Shown: positions 25,401 through 35,800 of the stretch, piece after piece
Layout of the letters: every line of letters starts with the position of its first letter
Numbering within the stretch: position 1 is the first letter of the stretch
NCBI RefSeq assembly: GCF_954871325.1
Contig: NC_088779.1
Coordinates: forward strand, 21,206,846-21,270,845
DNA from: Gordionus sp. m RMFG-2023
Taxonomy: Eukaryota; Nematomorpha; Gordioida; Chordodea; Parachordodidae
Length of the DNA: 64,000 nucleotides
Direction: 5' to 3'
The notes under the pieces: model-generated
What the model saw: only the letters and a program-made list of their open reading frames with translations
Database searches by the model: none
Told to the model about the DNA's origin: nothing
Position numbers and translations under genes: made by a program

Positions 25401-28400
25401 ATAGGCAAATCATTTACCATATATGATATACCATCAATTATTAAAAGGGGCTTCCTAAAACTACAACCACCAAAAATATTCAGAATGGATTTTTAGCCTG
25501 TGGGATATATATACCTGCAATCCTGATATATTCTCTGAAGATAGTTATTTAATATCTAATAATGATAATATGTCAGAATTATCCATTATTCCTCTTACAT
25601 TGGGAAAATTACCTTATTGTGATCCTGAAAATGATTCAATATATTCCACTCCTAGGTTTATGCCTACCACTTCTAATAAAGAGTTATATAACTTAACATC
25701 ATGTAACCAGTCCAATAATAATTTTAATTCACAATCTATTCTACCACATCCAATTTTATATAGTAATAATATTATCAAAATAAGAATCAGAAATTTTGAC
25801 TTTATCACCATATAAAAGATATAAATCAACAAATACTAAAAAAACAATAAAAATAAAACTTATGATGAGTGGCTTTGCATAATAAGCAAGAAGGCATATT
25901 TAAAGAGCAAGAAAGGTGAAGAGTGGATTAAATTCCTGCAATGTGAAGAATGGGCTCCTACTCTATGTACGAATAACAATGATTTATTTATTTGCTATGT
26001 ATATAAATAAAGATTGTATAATTGTTTCATTTATAGATCAATAAAATGGCTTTCATTAATGTTGTATATTAATAATTGTCTAATTAAGGTTATTAAACAT
26101 CATAAATTTATAAATTGATGAATGATTAAATTATTAAAATAATCATTTTAACATGTAGATAATTAAGATAATAATTTATAAAAACATTAAATAGATAGTG
26201 GTTAATTTTATATTAAAATAAGAATGTTTAACAAAATGATAATTAAGATATTAATTTATAAAGTATTATCATTAAATAGATGATGATAAATTTAGATGTT
26301 AATTAATACTAATTATTAAATTATTGTATAATAGTTTTTTATATACCTAAAAAATGAAGATATATATAAGATAGGTCTTTTGCAAGTATTTCATATAATA
26401 TTTCATATTTATAATAAAAATCTTAAATAATATATTATGGTCAGTTAACACATAGTATATGGCCAGTCAATAAATTCTATGTTAGGTCAGAAAAACAACT
26501 TTCACATAACTTTATCTAGCTCATAAACTATTATAGATAGAGCTTTGATTCAAATTTTATTTTAAAGATTAATAATTAGGCTACATATTGATATAAAATT
26601 TGTTTAGTTAAACCCAAATCTTAATACCTTCTTTTCAAAAAAGCAAAAACATGGTCATTCATTGCACATTTCCCCTATGTTAAAAATATTAATTTTATTT
26701 AGAGCCCCCCCCCCCCCTTAACACTAAAATACAAAATATTTACATACATATATGGAAATTTTAATAGGAAAGGGTGTCGAATACGTGTATTCAAAAAGAA
26801 AAGTTAATTAAAATTTTAAAGAAACAGTTAATTTGAATATAAAATTTGTAAGGATAATTGAAATGTTTAATAAATTGAGCAAATTAAATGATAATTATAT
26901 AAAGTAATTTTTGATGGTATGTAAATTTTAATAGAATAAATAGTAAAATCGAAAATGTAATAATAGAAGAAAGGAAAGAAAGAAAGGAAACTTTTATAAT
27001 TTTTTAGTTTGATTTTATATTTTTACGTTTAGTTTATTTATGTTATTTTAAAATGATTTTAATTAACTATAGATTTTAATAAATAAATTTAGCATCTTCA
27101 CTGGATCTTAATAACCACGTGTGTTCTGAACAGAGGAGAGGGGGGGGGGTGCTAAGCACATGCAAATTTGTATATTAAAAATTATGTTTGATAAAACAAT
27201 TCCAATAAAATATATTTTTTTTGGTAAATATACCTGTTTTGATTTGAGCTACACCATTATTCCGTAATATAAATTGCATGCAGGTAAAATATTTGACTCT
27301 TAATAAGTAATGAATATAATATAAATAAGGTATATTAGAAATACTTTTTGGACCCAGCCAATTCTTTTAACATAATAGATTTTTTTTTAAATATATTAAC
27401 ATGGTGTTAATTTTTTTTAAAAAAAATGTGGATTTATAAATCAAAAAATTATTTTAGAATATGTGAAATTAATATTTTAAAAAAGAAGTAATTACAACCA
27501 GGTAGTGTTATTAAACGGCTCATTTTGAGCCGATTTTTAAAAACGGCTAACTCAATATTTGGAAAAATATTATGCAAGTCTTATTGCTAATAGGTAGCAC
27601 AAAGGTTTGGACATCGATTAACGAAATTCCGAAGCTTAAACAATATTTTTCTAGCTAAAATATTGAATTAGCCGCTTTTAAGAATCGGCTCAAATCGAAC
27701 CCTTTTACAACAATATAACCATGTCTGTTAACTTTAGTTCTATAATAATAGTTCAGGTTTGGGTCCGATTGCAGCAAAATTTTGAGGGTTCAAAGGGTTC
27801 GGATATCCATCCCTGATTACAACACAAAAGAATCATCACTAACTAGATGAATAAAATATTGAATACTATAGATTAATTATATCTATGCTACTTAGGGTTG
27901 GGAACCAATATTAAAAATCGAGATTAGCAAAATGTTTAAACAATATTTTCTATTTCTTTTATTAGTATTGGTTTACAAATTATTAATTTAAAAGAATAGA
28001 AATAGTGATTATAAAAAAATTAATTCATTGATTTTGAAAATTTTTATATAACTCAAAAATATAGCAAAATGAGTAAAATAAAATATTTTATAACTGTCTA
28101 TTTATATAACAGTGCAATGGAGAGAAAATAATTCTATGAGAAGGATCCTGCATATGCATCCAACTTTTTAGGCACAGATAAACTTGGATAGTATGTTCAT
28201 CTAGCGGACAACCTTGTCCCTTTATAACATACTGTACTTCTGAAAACGCCCCTTGAGCTAGCTGAGGCATTGTAAGATATCTCTGGTTATGGATATCCTT
28301 TTTTGATTTAATTTTCACAAGTCTAGTGGATTTGTATCATTAGAAATTGTGGCTTCATCCATGTACTTGCATCTTTTTATGCTATTATTAATGATCATGT

Positions 28401-31400
28401 TTAACTTGATATATTTTATCGTAAAAAGACAATCTCTTGGATTTATTTTGTGTTTCATTTACATCTTCAACTAAATTGAAAGTAATATTTATTTATATAT
28501 ATATACTATATTCTTCTGTTAGATATTAGGGAACTATACTATTATCTTTTATGAAGAGACTTGATATTTTAAAACAAGCCCAATTATGGTGGATATTATA
28601 TTTATTTAAATGATATATTTATTAAATTTAGTAAGGCAGCCAAAGAAGCCCGTTGTAAAATAGTATTAGACTATTAATGTGACTCTGAACATGTTGAAAA
28701 ATGATATCATGTAAAAATTTTATTTCCATAATAAACTACAATTCATAATGCTAATATTGGTATCACAGTATAGAAAGTAAATATTTGCACTAAAGAAATA
28801 TTGAATGCAATAACAATAAGATTAGGTGGAAAATTTAAAGAAAGTAAAATAATATATCGCGATATAATGATCCACGGAAAACCAAATAAATATACATATT
28901 TATTTATTTTTAATACATTGTATTTAAATAATATATTTAGGTAAATTTAATTATATATTGGTTTATATTATATATATTAGAGGTATTGGATCATTTCTTT
29001 CACCGGTACTGGATGATTAAAAATTGTAATTACCCGGTTCGGTTCTGGTATCGAATCTTACAAGAAAAATATATCTTAACTCTCATACATAGAAAACCTA
29101 AATTTAACATAACTCAATAAATATACATAATAAAAGTTAATTAGCATATTTTCAATAGTAGAATTAGGGATTAGACCAATGCCACTTATGCAAATGATTT
29201 TAAGATTAGTTTGTTTTCTAAATATAAGGGACAGGTTAATTTGTTTAAAATTATTTTTTAGAAATCATATAATAATCAAAAAATAATAGAAATGTATCTA
29301 ATGGTTGGTATTACTTTGTTTTATCTTCTTGAGACACTATATATTTACCGTTTTCTAAATTTTCAACACAAGTTCGATTAAATGAAGTAAGATGGTAGCC
29401 ATATAGAGTGGTGTTGGTAAATTCTTTAGCTACAGCCTAAAAAGTTGTTTAAAAGTAATTTATAATGTTAATTTAGGTGAAAAGGGTTATAGGATCCATG
29501 ATAATTAAGTATAGTAATATTTTAAGGACAAATGTTAGAGTTGTAAATATAAGAGCAGATAAATCATAAATTATCCTTTATATAATTTTCAAACAACCTA
29601 GCTGCTCCGGGTTTTAAAAAAATTTTTTATCCAGCCCGGGTTTATGATTTATATTTATTTTTAAGCTCGGTCCGAATTTTTGAAATCCTACAATTTACAA
29701 CCCAATCTGTCCCGGTACGAGCACACATATTTATAATAGTATATACATGAAAACATCAAAATATAATTGCACATATAAAGGGGGGGGGGGAATATAAGAT
29801 TATATATAGGATTAAAATTACTAAACGCATATTGTTATAGTATTTTTCCGCTTATACATGTAATGATTAATATCTTCATATTCAATTTATCTTATATCTT
29901 GTTATATTTCATTCTTCTTATTTATACGAGTTTAATTATTTTTCTGACGATCAAATATTAAATTTTTCTGATGAGATAAAAAAATACAAGACAATTCAGA
30001 CAGAAAAGGTGCTGAATTGAAACAATATAGATAGACGATTAAAATGAGCATATATCAATTTATGAATTTATTATTAATTGTTATAATAACAAATCTAAAT
30101 CTTTTAAACTAACATGAGATCCGAGATCCACTATATTTACTTGTTTTAAATATAAGGCATAAAATGGCTCATTACGTGACTATAAATGAGTTTTGTGTCT
30201 TATATAGGATATATTATATGTTTGTTATGTATTATGGGAGGGAGGGGAGGTGTACCAAGTTTTGTTATTTCATAATTATATTTTATAATTTAATATTTTT
30301 TTTAAATTGATTTGATTGATTCGTGTATAAAAATTTAATTTATTTATTTAACTTTTCAGATTATACTTACATTAATAGATATGTACTTTTTATCTAGTAT
30401 AAATTTGTAATATATTAGCATTACACATTACCATTTCCATAATTTATTTAAATTTAAAAATATTGTATTTTATAGAGATTTATTTAATATTTATAGTAAA
30501 ATTATATAGCATAAAATGCAATTCAAAAAAAAAAAATTCAATCAAAGATTAGATGTATAATACATTAAAATTTAGATTCTTTAAATGATTTTCCTTTGAA
30601 TTCTTATTTGTTCTTCAAATTAAATTGTAAATTGATTTTAAACTTTTAGATAAACCCAATTTGTGAAGCCGGTATTAAAATTTCGTTTGATAGAAAAATC
30701 AATACTTATTATATTATTAAATTCGACTCGCTCTTAAATATTACCTTATAAGAATTATTTAAGATAAAAAATTGAAAACTACCTTCATGAACCCGCCCTG
30801 AAATACTATGCTATGATAGGATGTTCCTTTCATCTCATTGGTATACCAGGTATCACTAGAATCTATAGGATCATTTTGCAGGAAATCAGGAAAAATGCAG
30901 GAAGGTTGACAAGCTTTATAAAGCAAATAAGTTTATTTAAAAAATAAATAATCAATTATATAGGTAAAACAACATTTTATTATTACAATGATTTTAATTC
31001 ATCAAGTAACCAATAAAACAAAACAAATAGCAGACAAGCTTTACTATCGCTAGTTGGGGGAGAGGTGGGGGGGGGGGGGGTGACGTTTCAAATGTAGTTG
31101 AAAAATAAGTTCCACCTCTGTCCCCCAGATTTTCACCCTTAATCGAGAAATTTCATGTTGGTAACAATTTCAAAGGTTAAAAAAAATTGTGTTTTTTATG
31201 ATTCCCGACTTATTTAAATTTAGTGACACATTTAATTGTAAAATATGTTATAGTAGTTGGTTTATCAAATCTGGTTTTTTTAAAGAGCAAATCTCTAAAA
31301 ACTCAAATCATATATGTTGCTCAAGTTTCTTAATATTAAAGGACCTGATTATTTAGGAAACGTATATATAGTACTCCATGAGTATCAGACAATGTTACGG

Positions 31401-31654
31401 TGAGCCTTTAAAGACTTATTTATGTTATGTGTAGTTATTTTTTAAATTCAAATTAAAATTACACAAAAATTCATAGTGAAATTGTGGCAAAATTTATAAG
31501 GTAGGCATACTATATATATGCTGGACTGAATAAATTGTAATAAAAACATTATATGTTTATATTTACTTTTTAGTATGGAAGCGAATATAAATGCGTAATT
31601 AAGTAGCAGGGTGCTACGAAAGCGACTATGCCAGTGTATGATTTCGTCCTCCAT
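19477..31654 (-). CDS. Secreted CxFP-module protein with ShK-like domain, 16 exons
   Basis: Exons (minus): 31654-31567, 30913-30783, 29436-29349, 27296-27234, 24494-24420, 24347-24259, 23940-23832, 23423-23314, 23108-22979, 22820-22710, 22573-22052, 21952-21770, 21707-21619, 21565-21424, 21375-20161, 20072-19477; phases agree at all junctions, giving 1,246 residues. The start was chosen because the first exon supplies a signal-like segment (STLLLNYAFIFASIL) in the phase the next exon needs. Modules: CIFPDFLQxxxxxxxxW (from residue 34), CxxxxxLRNNGVAQI (about 110), PCPADLIGNYYF, KCQGYWLRPRLQVGC, an ShK-like domain (297-331; six cysteines ending SCLKTCGVC), and a second CQFPSSMQGNW block (about 341 onward) continuing to about 644. 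This order matches my memory of DUF7044/7043/7042/7045 secreted proteins of unknown role. The last 600 residues are Asn/Ser-rich and end in heptapeptide repeats. The final donor-like GGTATAA before the stop leaves open a further exon. The gene's function is not known. Confidence 0.83.
19730..19985 (-). repeat. Coding minisatellite: heptapeptide repeat in the CxFP protein tail
   Basis: The last exon holds about 11-12 degenerate copies of a seven-residue unit of the form HSTLGQE (variants HSTFERK, HSILGEE, NSTLKKG, FYTLKPE), coded by a 21-bp DNA repeat. Central copies are closest to each other; outer ones have drifted. The unit is polar with one hydrophobic position, so a low-complexity, possibly helical tail is likely. 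Confidence 0.85.
24746..26675 (+). mobile_element. Second pogo-type transposon relic, inside an intron of the minus-strand gene
   Basis: Inverted ends start with GGGGAAATGTG on both sides (24746 on; 26675 back) and share a CCATGTT about 25 bp in. TA flanks each end (24744-24745, 26676-26677). Length 1,930 bp. It lies in the intron between exons 27296-27234 and 24494-24420 of the minus-strand gene, in the opposite orientation. It carries pieces of a pogo transposase of the same general type as the element at 12776, but with different ends, so it is a separate family. Confidence 0.8.
25165..26010 (+). pseudogene. pogo-type transposase remnant
   Basis: Pieces in order: a psq-like helix-turn-helix (LSIATKFNTPRTTLKRAMN, about 25213-25270); the post-catalytic part (FWHIIGKSFTIYDIPSII, about 25390-25440, then GIY and a long Asn/Ser-rich stretch to 25812); and a tail with CII-K, CEEWAPTLC and related residues near 25870-26000, matching the C-terminal finger of the other pogo copy. 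The DDE core is absent and there are several stops and frame changes. Confidence 0.7.
27505..27713. mobile_element. Foldback MITE (copy 2)
   Basis: Same family as 18127: left arm GTGTTATTAAACGGCTCATT, right arm the imperfect complement ending TTTTACAACAAT, and the shared middle AAAGGTTTGGACATCG. A TA precedes the left arm. It lies in the intron of the minus-strand gene between exons 29436-29349 and 27296-27234. Confidence 0.75.
28088..28318 (-). other. Unrecognised 76-codon open frame in an intron
   Basis: Reads from MKIKSKKDIHNQRYLTM to CYINRQL with fairly even composition and four cysteines, unlike the low-complexity frames around it. It sits in an intron of the minus-strand gene on the same strand, but including it is not needed: the flanking exons already join in phase. 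It may be a retropseudogene or transposon piece. No family was recognised. Confidence 0.25.
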
Positions 31655-31777
31655 TATTGAATTTTGAAATAAAACTACGATGCTTTAAGTCTTATCCGAA
31701 CTTTGCATTGTTTTTCGATTCTGATTTTATTTAGATAAAAAAATGTTTATTAAAAAGTGTGCGGCAGGAATTTATTA

Positions 31778-31989
31778 GTATTGTTAAAAAGCCCGATTTG
31801 GGTCGATTTTTAAAAACGACCTAGTTAAGATTATAATAAAATTAATATTATGTAAGCCTGTTAATTTTGTTCATAGATGGAAGAAAGGTTTGGACAGCTA
31901 TTTGTCCAATCTCGAGGCTTAGATAATATTACTTTGGCTAAGATCTTACGCTTTTAAAAATCGACCTAAATTGAGCTTTTTAGCAACAC
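31778..31989. mobile_element. Foldback MITE (copy 3)
   Basis: Arms GTATTGTTAAAAAGCCCGAT and its complement ending AGCAACAC, flanked by TA at both ends (31776-31777, 31990-31991). It keeps the middle motif AAAGGTTTGGACAGC. It lies just upstream of the start codon of the minus-strand gene, so it may fall in that gene's promoter. Confidence 0.8.
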
Positions 31990-32095
31990 TACATGTAACA
32001 TATTCGGGTAATGATAATTTGTGGTTAATAAGGATAAATTTTAAGGTTGTTCAGATGAAGCCATTATACTAAGCTTTATTTTAAAAGACTATATT

Positions 32096-32478
32096 AAGAG
32101 GTCTTCAAATGGCAAAATTTTTAGGCCCGGCCCGGTTAGAATTTAGCTTTCGCCCCACCCGGTAGATCAAATTTGTATTTGGTACTTTTCTTATTCTTTA
32201 TTAAGGTTATCCGGTCACATTCGGTTTTTTTAAATACAAGGCCTGACCCAATAAATGTAGTTATGTACCAGAATAAAGAACTATCTATAATATTGGGGAG
32301 TGTTTAAATTAAAAAGTAAAAACACTACATTTTTTGATTTATCGCTTCTATCAAATGTGAGAATTCAACAATCCAGCTCCATATATTTTTTACCAGGCCG
32401 ATTCGCTAATTTCTTTGCCCGACCCGGCCAAAGAAAAAATTCAGAAAAGTTACCCTGCCCGGGCATTGCAGATCTCTA
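32096..32478. mobile_element. CCCGGCC-rich hAT-type MITE (copy a)
   Basis: Left end AGAGGTCTTCAAATGGC and, on the other strand from the right, AGAGATCTGCAATGCCCGGG, with GGCCCGGCCCGG islands just inside each end. These islands stand out in AT-rich DNA and recur in the other members of the family. No target duplication is clear for this copy. Confidence 0.65.
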
Positions 32479-32949
32479 GCAATATCTTTTAAATAAAATT
32501 AAACCCAACTCACTTTAAATATAAAAACATATCTAATTAACTAAACTTTATCCAAACTCAGACAATTTACCAGTATTTTTTTTTAGTATCTAAGCAAAAA
32601 AACGCGTTACCTTTCCTCGTTGTTTTTTTAAGGAAGGCGTTATTCGTTAATTTTCGTCAAATTAACGTTAAATTTTAACATAAAATTTCAAAAAAAATAT
32701 TCTTTTTTTTAAGTAAATTTAGAAATAGTAAATATTATATCATTTAAATTTATTTTACCTAGAGGACTTTCAGACCTATTCAAAATGATAAAAAACAAAC
32801 ACAGCTTATATGTCTCCAAAAACCAAACATTATATATTAAGCTTAAATTGTTTTTTAGGAGGTTTAAATAAAAGGAAGTCCTATCTGTTTCTGTAAGTTG
32901 GATAAAATTTTTAACAAAAGATACTGTAAATATTAAAAAATAAAACTAC

Positions 32950-33166
32950 AAAGGAAAAGAAAAGAAAAGAAAAGAAAAGAAAAGAAAAGAAAAGAAAAGA
33001 AAAGAAAAGAAAAGAAAAGAAAAAGAAAAGAAAAGAAAAGAAAAGAAAAGAAAAGAAAAGAAAAGAAAAGAAAAGAAAAGAAAAGAAAAGAAAAGAAAAG
33101 AAAAGAAAAGAAAAGAAAAGAAAAGAAAAGAAAAGAAAAGAAAAGAAAAGAAAAGAAAAGAAAAGG
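32950..33166. repeat. AAAAG pentanucleotide microsatellite
   Basis: About 42 almost perfect copies of AAAAG, broken once by a single extra A near 33020. The plus strand is pure purine over more than 210 bp. The apparent minus-strand open frame (repeated FLFFS) is an artefact of the repeat. Confidence 0.97.
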
Positions 33167-34509
33167 GTATTTATTGTTAAATATTTTTTAAAAATATATA
33201 AAATAATATTGCGCATTATTAAACTTTTTCATAATTTTTTTTAAAAAAAAGTATCTTTAAAAGAATAACGCGATAGAAAAACTAACGAATGAAGTTACTT
33301 TTCTCAAAGAGAAAGGAGGGGAAATTATAGCACTGATTATCAGTAAGAATTAAAAACTCTTTCCAAGTGGTGTTTAAGTATAGATTTATAATTTATGATA
33401 ATTGTTTTAAATCAGAACTGCTCACACGGAAGCGGGTGGGGCAGCCGGACTACCAAAATTAGACTATTTTAAGGGCCGCTAAAAAAAAATTTTTTAATAT
33501 TAAATTGTAATTTTTAAAAAATTATAAATATTACAAAAATTATGCTATAATGTAGATTATTTACAGAGTTGGCCAGTACCGCAAATACTTGTATCTAAGA
33601 TACAAGACATAAAGATCCTTTTGTATCTTGTACTCAGTATATTTTTGATATTTTTAATAAGATACTAGTATCTTTATCTAAGATCTTTTATTCTGAAAAG
33701 AATCTTGAATATTTTTCATTTTTATTTTCTTGACAAAAGATACAGATACAGATTCTTTTTAATATTCATGTTTAAAATTTTACATATCACAGTATATATT
33801 TTATTTTCTTCGAGAATCTTGTATTAATTTCCTTATTTTTTTTCCGCCATAGTTTTATATATTGACAGCCAAAATTACCTGAATAATTTACCACTCATAT
33901 TAAGGTAGAAAGGTAGAAAAATAACAACACCAGAAAGAAATAAGTATATATTATATGTTATATATAAATGTAACTCGATAGAATATCATTACCAATTCTA
34001 TGTAATATTTTCAATTTGTAGGATGATTAACACTCATTAAGGAAATTTAATTTATAGGAATAAGTTCCCCTGAATCATATCCCCTTCTTAAAATTTTATA
34101 AAAAAATTTTTAAAATAAAAGTTAAAAAAGACAATTTACAGGCTAGATGTAAAACCTTAAACAAAAATGATAAAGGGTTAAACATAATTTTGTTAAGCAT
34201 TATAAAGTATATTATTTATGTGTAATTAGAAGGGGCATAGGTTAAGCTGCCCAAGATGGTATAGGCAAAAGATTTTAAGAAAATATTTTCCTATGATTTG
34301 ATAATGTGGCTTTTTTGACATCAATATCACATCCACATTTTAAGAACTTATGGAACTTATTGAGTTGGATAATAAAAAAATAATAATAAAAGAAGCCCTA
34401 AATGTAGTACCAGAGTATATAATGAAGTTCAAACTATAAAACCAATAGATTAACATCTAATATAGAAAATGATGATTATTTTTCTTTTAATGAAACAAAT
34501 GGTGCTGAG

Positions 34510-34700
34510 TTCAATAATACAAATAACATTGAGCTGGAGGTTTTAAATTATATTAAGTCGAAATATATTATAAATGCTTATTATCCTTCCATTAAAGAAA
34601 TTTTTTATACATATAATACAATACCTTATCAGCTCCAATTAAGGTTATTTAGTTTTGGTACAATGTTAAGTACGCCGAAATGGCAAAGGTCTAATGATAA
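34510..34700 (+). pseudogene. hAT transposase C-terminal dimerisation domain
   Basis: One frame reads ELEVLNYIKSKYI, then YPSIKEIFYTYNTIP, then RLFSFGTMLSTPKWQRSNDKLF, the familiar hAT C-terminal (hATC) signature. The usual SSAxxER before LFS is altered, and upstream catalytic parts are lost or unreadable, so the gene is dead. Confidence 0.8.
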
Positions 34701-34892
34701 ATTATTTCAAAGATTTGATTCTTAAAATGAACGTATTTAAAATATTTTGCAAATTAATATTTCAACTCCCATTAAAAATACGAGTCTCCCTTCTCATTCT
34801 ATTCTAAGGATGGGCTTTCTAATATTATTAGAATGCCTGATTATTATAATTAATTCATTATTAAATGTTTTATTAATTATTGTAACACTCTT

Positions 34893-35400
34893 TACACTGC
34901 AAGCGCTGTAGAGGCAGATTCATTAGACATTCAAAATGCAATGATACTATTGCCAGGGCCCTAAAATCTGCCGGTATCCCATCAACCCTAGAACCCACTG
35001 GACTCTACAATTCTGATGGTAAGCGTCCCGATGGCTCTACCATGATCCCTTGGAAGAGGGGGGAATTTCTAACCTGGGATTTCTCATGCATCGATTCCTT
35101 GCCCCTTCCAATATAAATAGAGATGCTCTAGTAGACGCCGAGACGAATAAACTCGCTAAATATTCGCCATCGCTTCCGGCATTACACATTCCTACCACTA
35201 ATCGCCACGACTCTAACATCGTTCGGCTCTCACGCCCTTGCCTTCTTTAAAGAGCTGGGGAAACGGATCTCTACTAGGACCGAAGATCCCAACGAGGGTT
35301 ACTACCTACGCCAAAGATTAGCCCTCAATATAATAAAATCCAATTACCTCAGCTTCATATTCTCAATGACTGATACCCCCTAATTACTTACAATTTATAT
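34893..35400 (+). mobile_element. 3' end of a LINE (non-LTR) retrotransposon
   Basis: Plus-strand frames encode the C-terminal tail seen after the reverse transcriptase in many LINEs: CxxC-H-C finger remains (CKRCRGRFIRH), then ARALKSAGIPSTLEPTGL, DGKRPDGSTMIPW, TWDFSCIDSLAPS, and finally FFKELGKRI ending at the stop near 35381. Two frame changes (about 35080 and 35175) break it. The G+C content is near half, far above the neighbourhood, so the insertion may be fairly young or come from a GC-richer family. It is truncated at the 5' side, as LINEs often are, and sits in the hAT element 33564-35800. Confidence 0.8.
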
Positions 35401-35800
35401 CTAAATTTTATTCATTAATTAATATTGAATTTATGATTTTATTTTTATATTTAGTATTACATAAATTACTAATATCTTATTTTATTTACTATATGTGTAA
35501 TATCAAAAAATAATAGCGATTAATCTTTTTAATTTTGCATTTATTTAAATAAATTATATGTGTATGTTATGTTCTTCACAAATAAATAGTAAAAACTGTA
35601 TTTTATAAGCTATTCTAATTTAATTGGTAATGATAATTTAAAAGTATCTTGTATTTAAGATACTCTAATTAAGTAAAAGATACAAGTATCTTTTATCTTT
35701 TTGATATTTTGTAAAAGATACTAGTATCTGTATTTAAGATACATTTTTTCACAAAGAATCTGTATCTAGATTCCTTTTCAAGAGGACCTGCCCAATTCTG

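Larger units (their letters stand above)
33564..35800 (+). mobile_element. hAT transposon (family A) with perfect 8-bp target duplication
   Basis: Ends are CAGAGTTGGCCAG on the left and, on the other strand from the right, CAGAATTGGGCAGG, typical hAT CAGAG-type termini. The target duplication ATTATTTA is exact (33556-33563 and 35801-35808). Inside both ends are dense GTATCT/AGATAC subterminal repeats, a usual hAT transposase-binding pattern. It carries the C-terminal part of a hAT transposase (about 34510-34700) and has been invaded by a LINE tail (about 34893-35400). Related copies: 51643-55207 and the fragment at 57134. Confidence 0.9.

Noticed and set aside
32911-33216. Minus-strand open frame of about 100 residues rich in Phe, Leu and Ser
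   Set aside because: It is only the translation of the AAAAG microsatellite.
35037-35250. Two overlapping open frames on opposite strands as a small gene pair
   Set aside because: The plus-strand sequence is the tail of a LINE; the minus-strand frame is its shadow.
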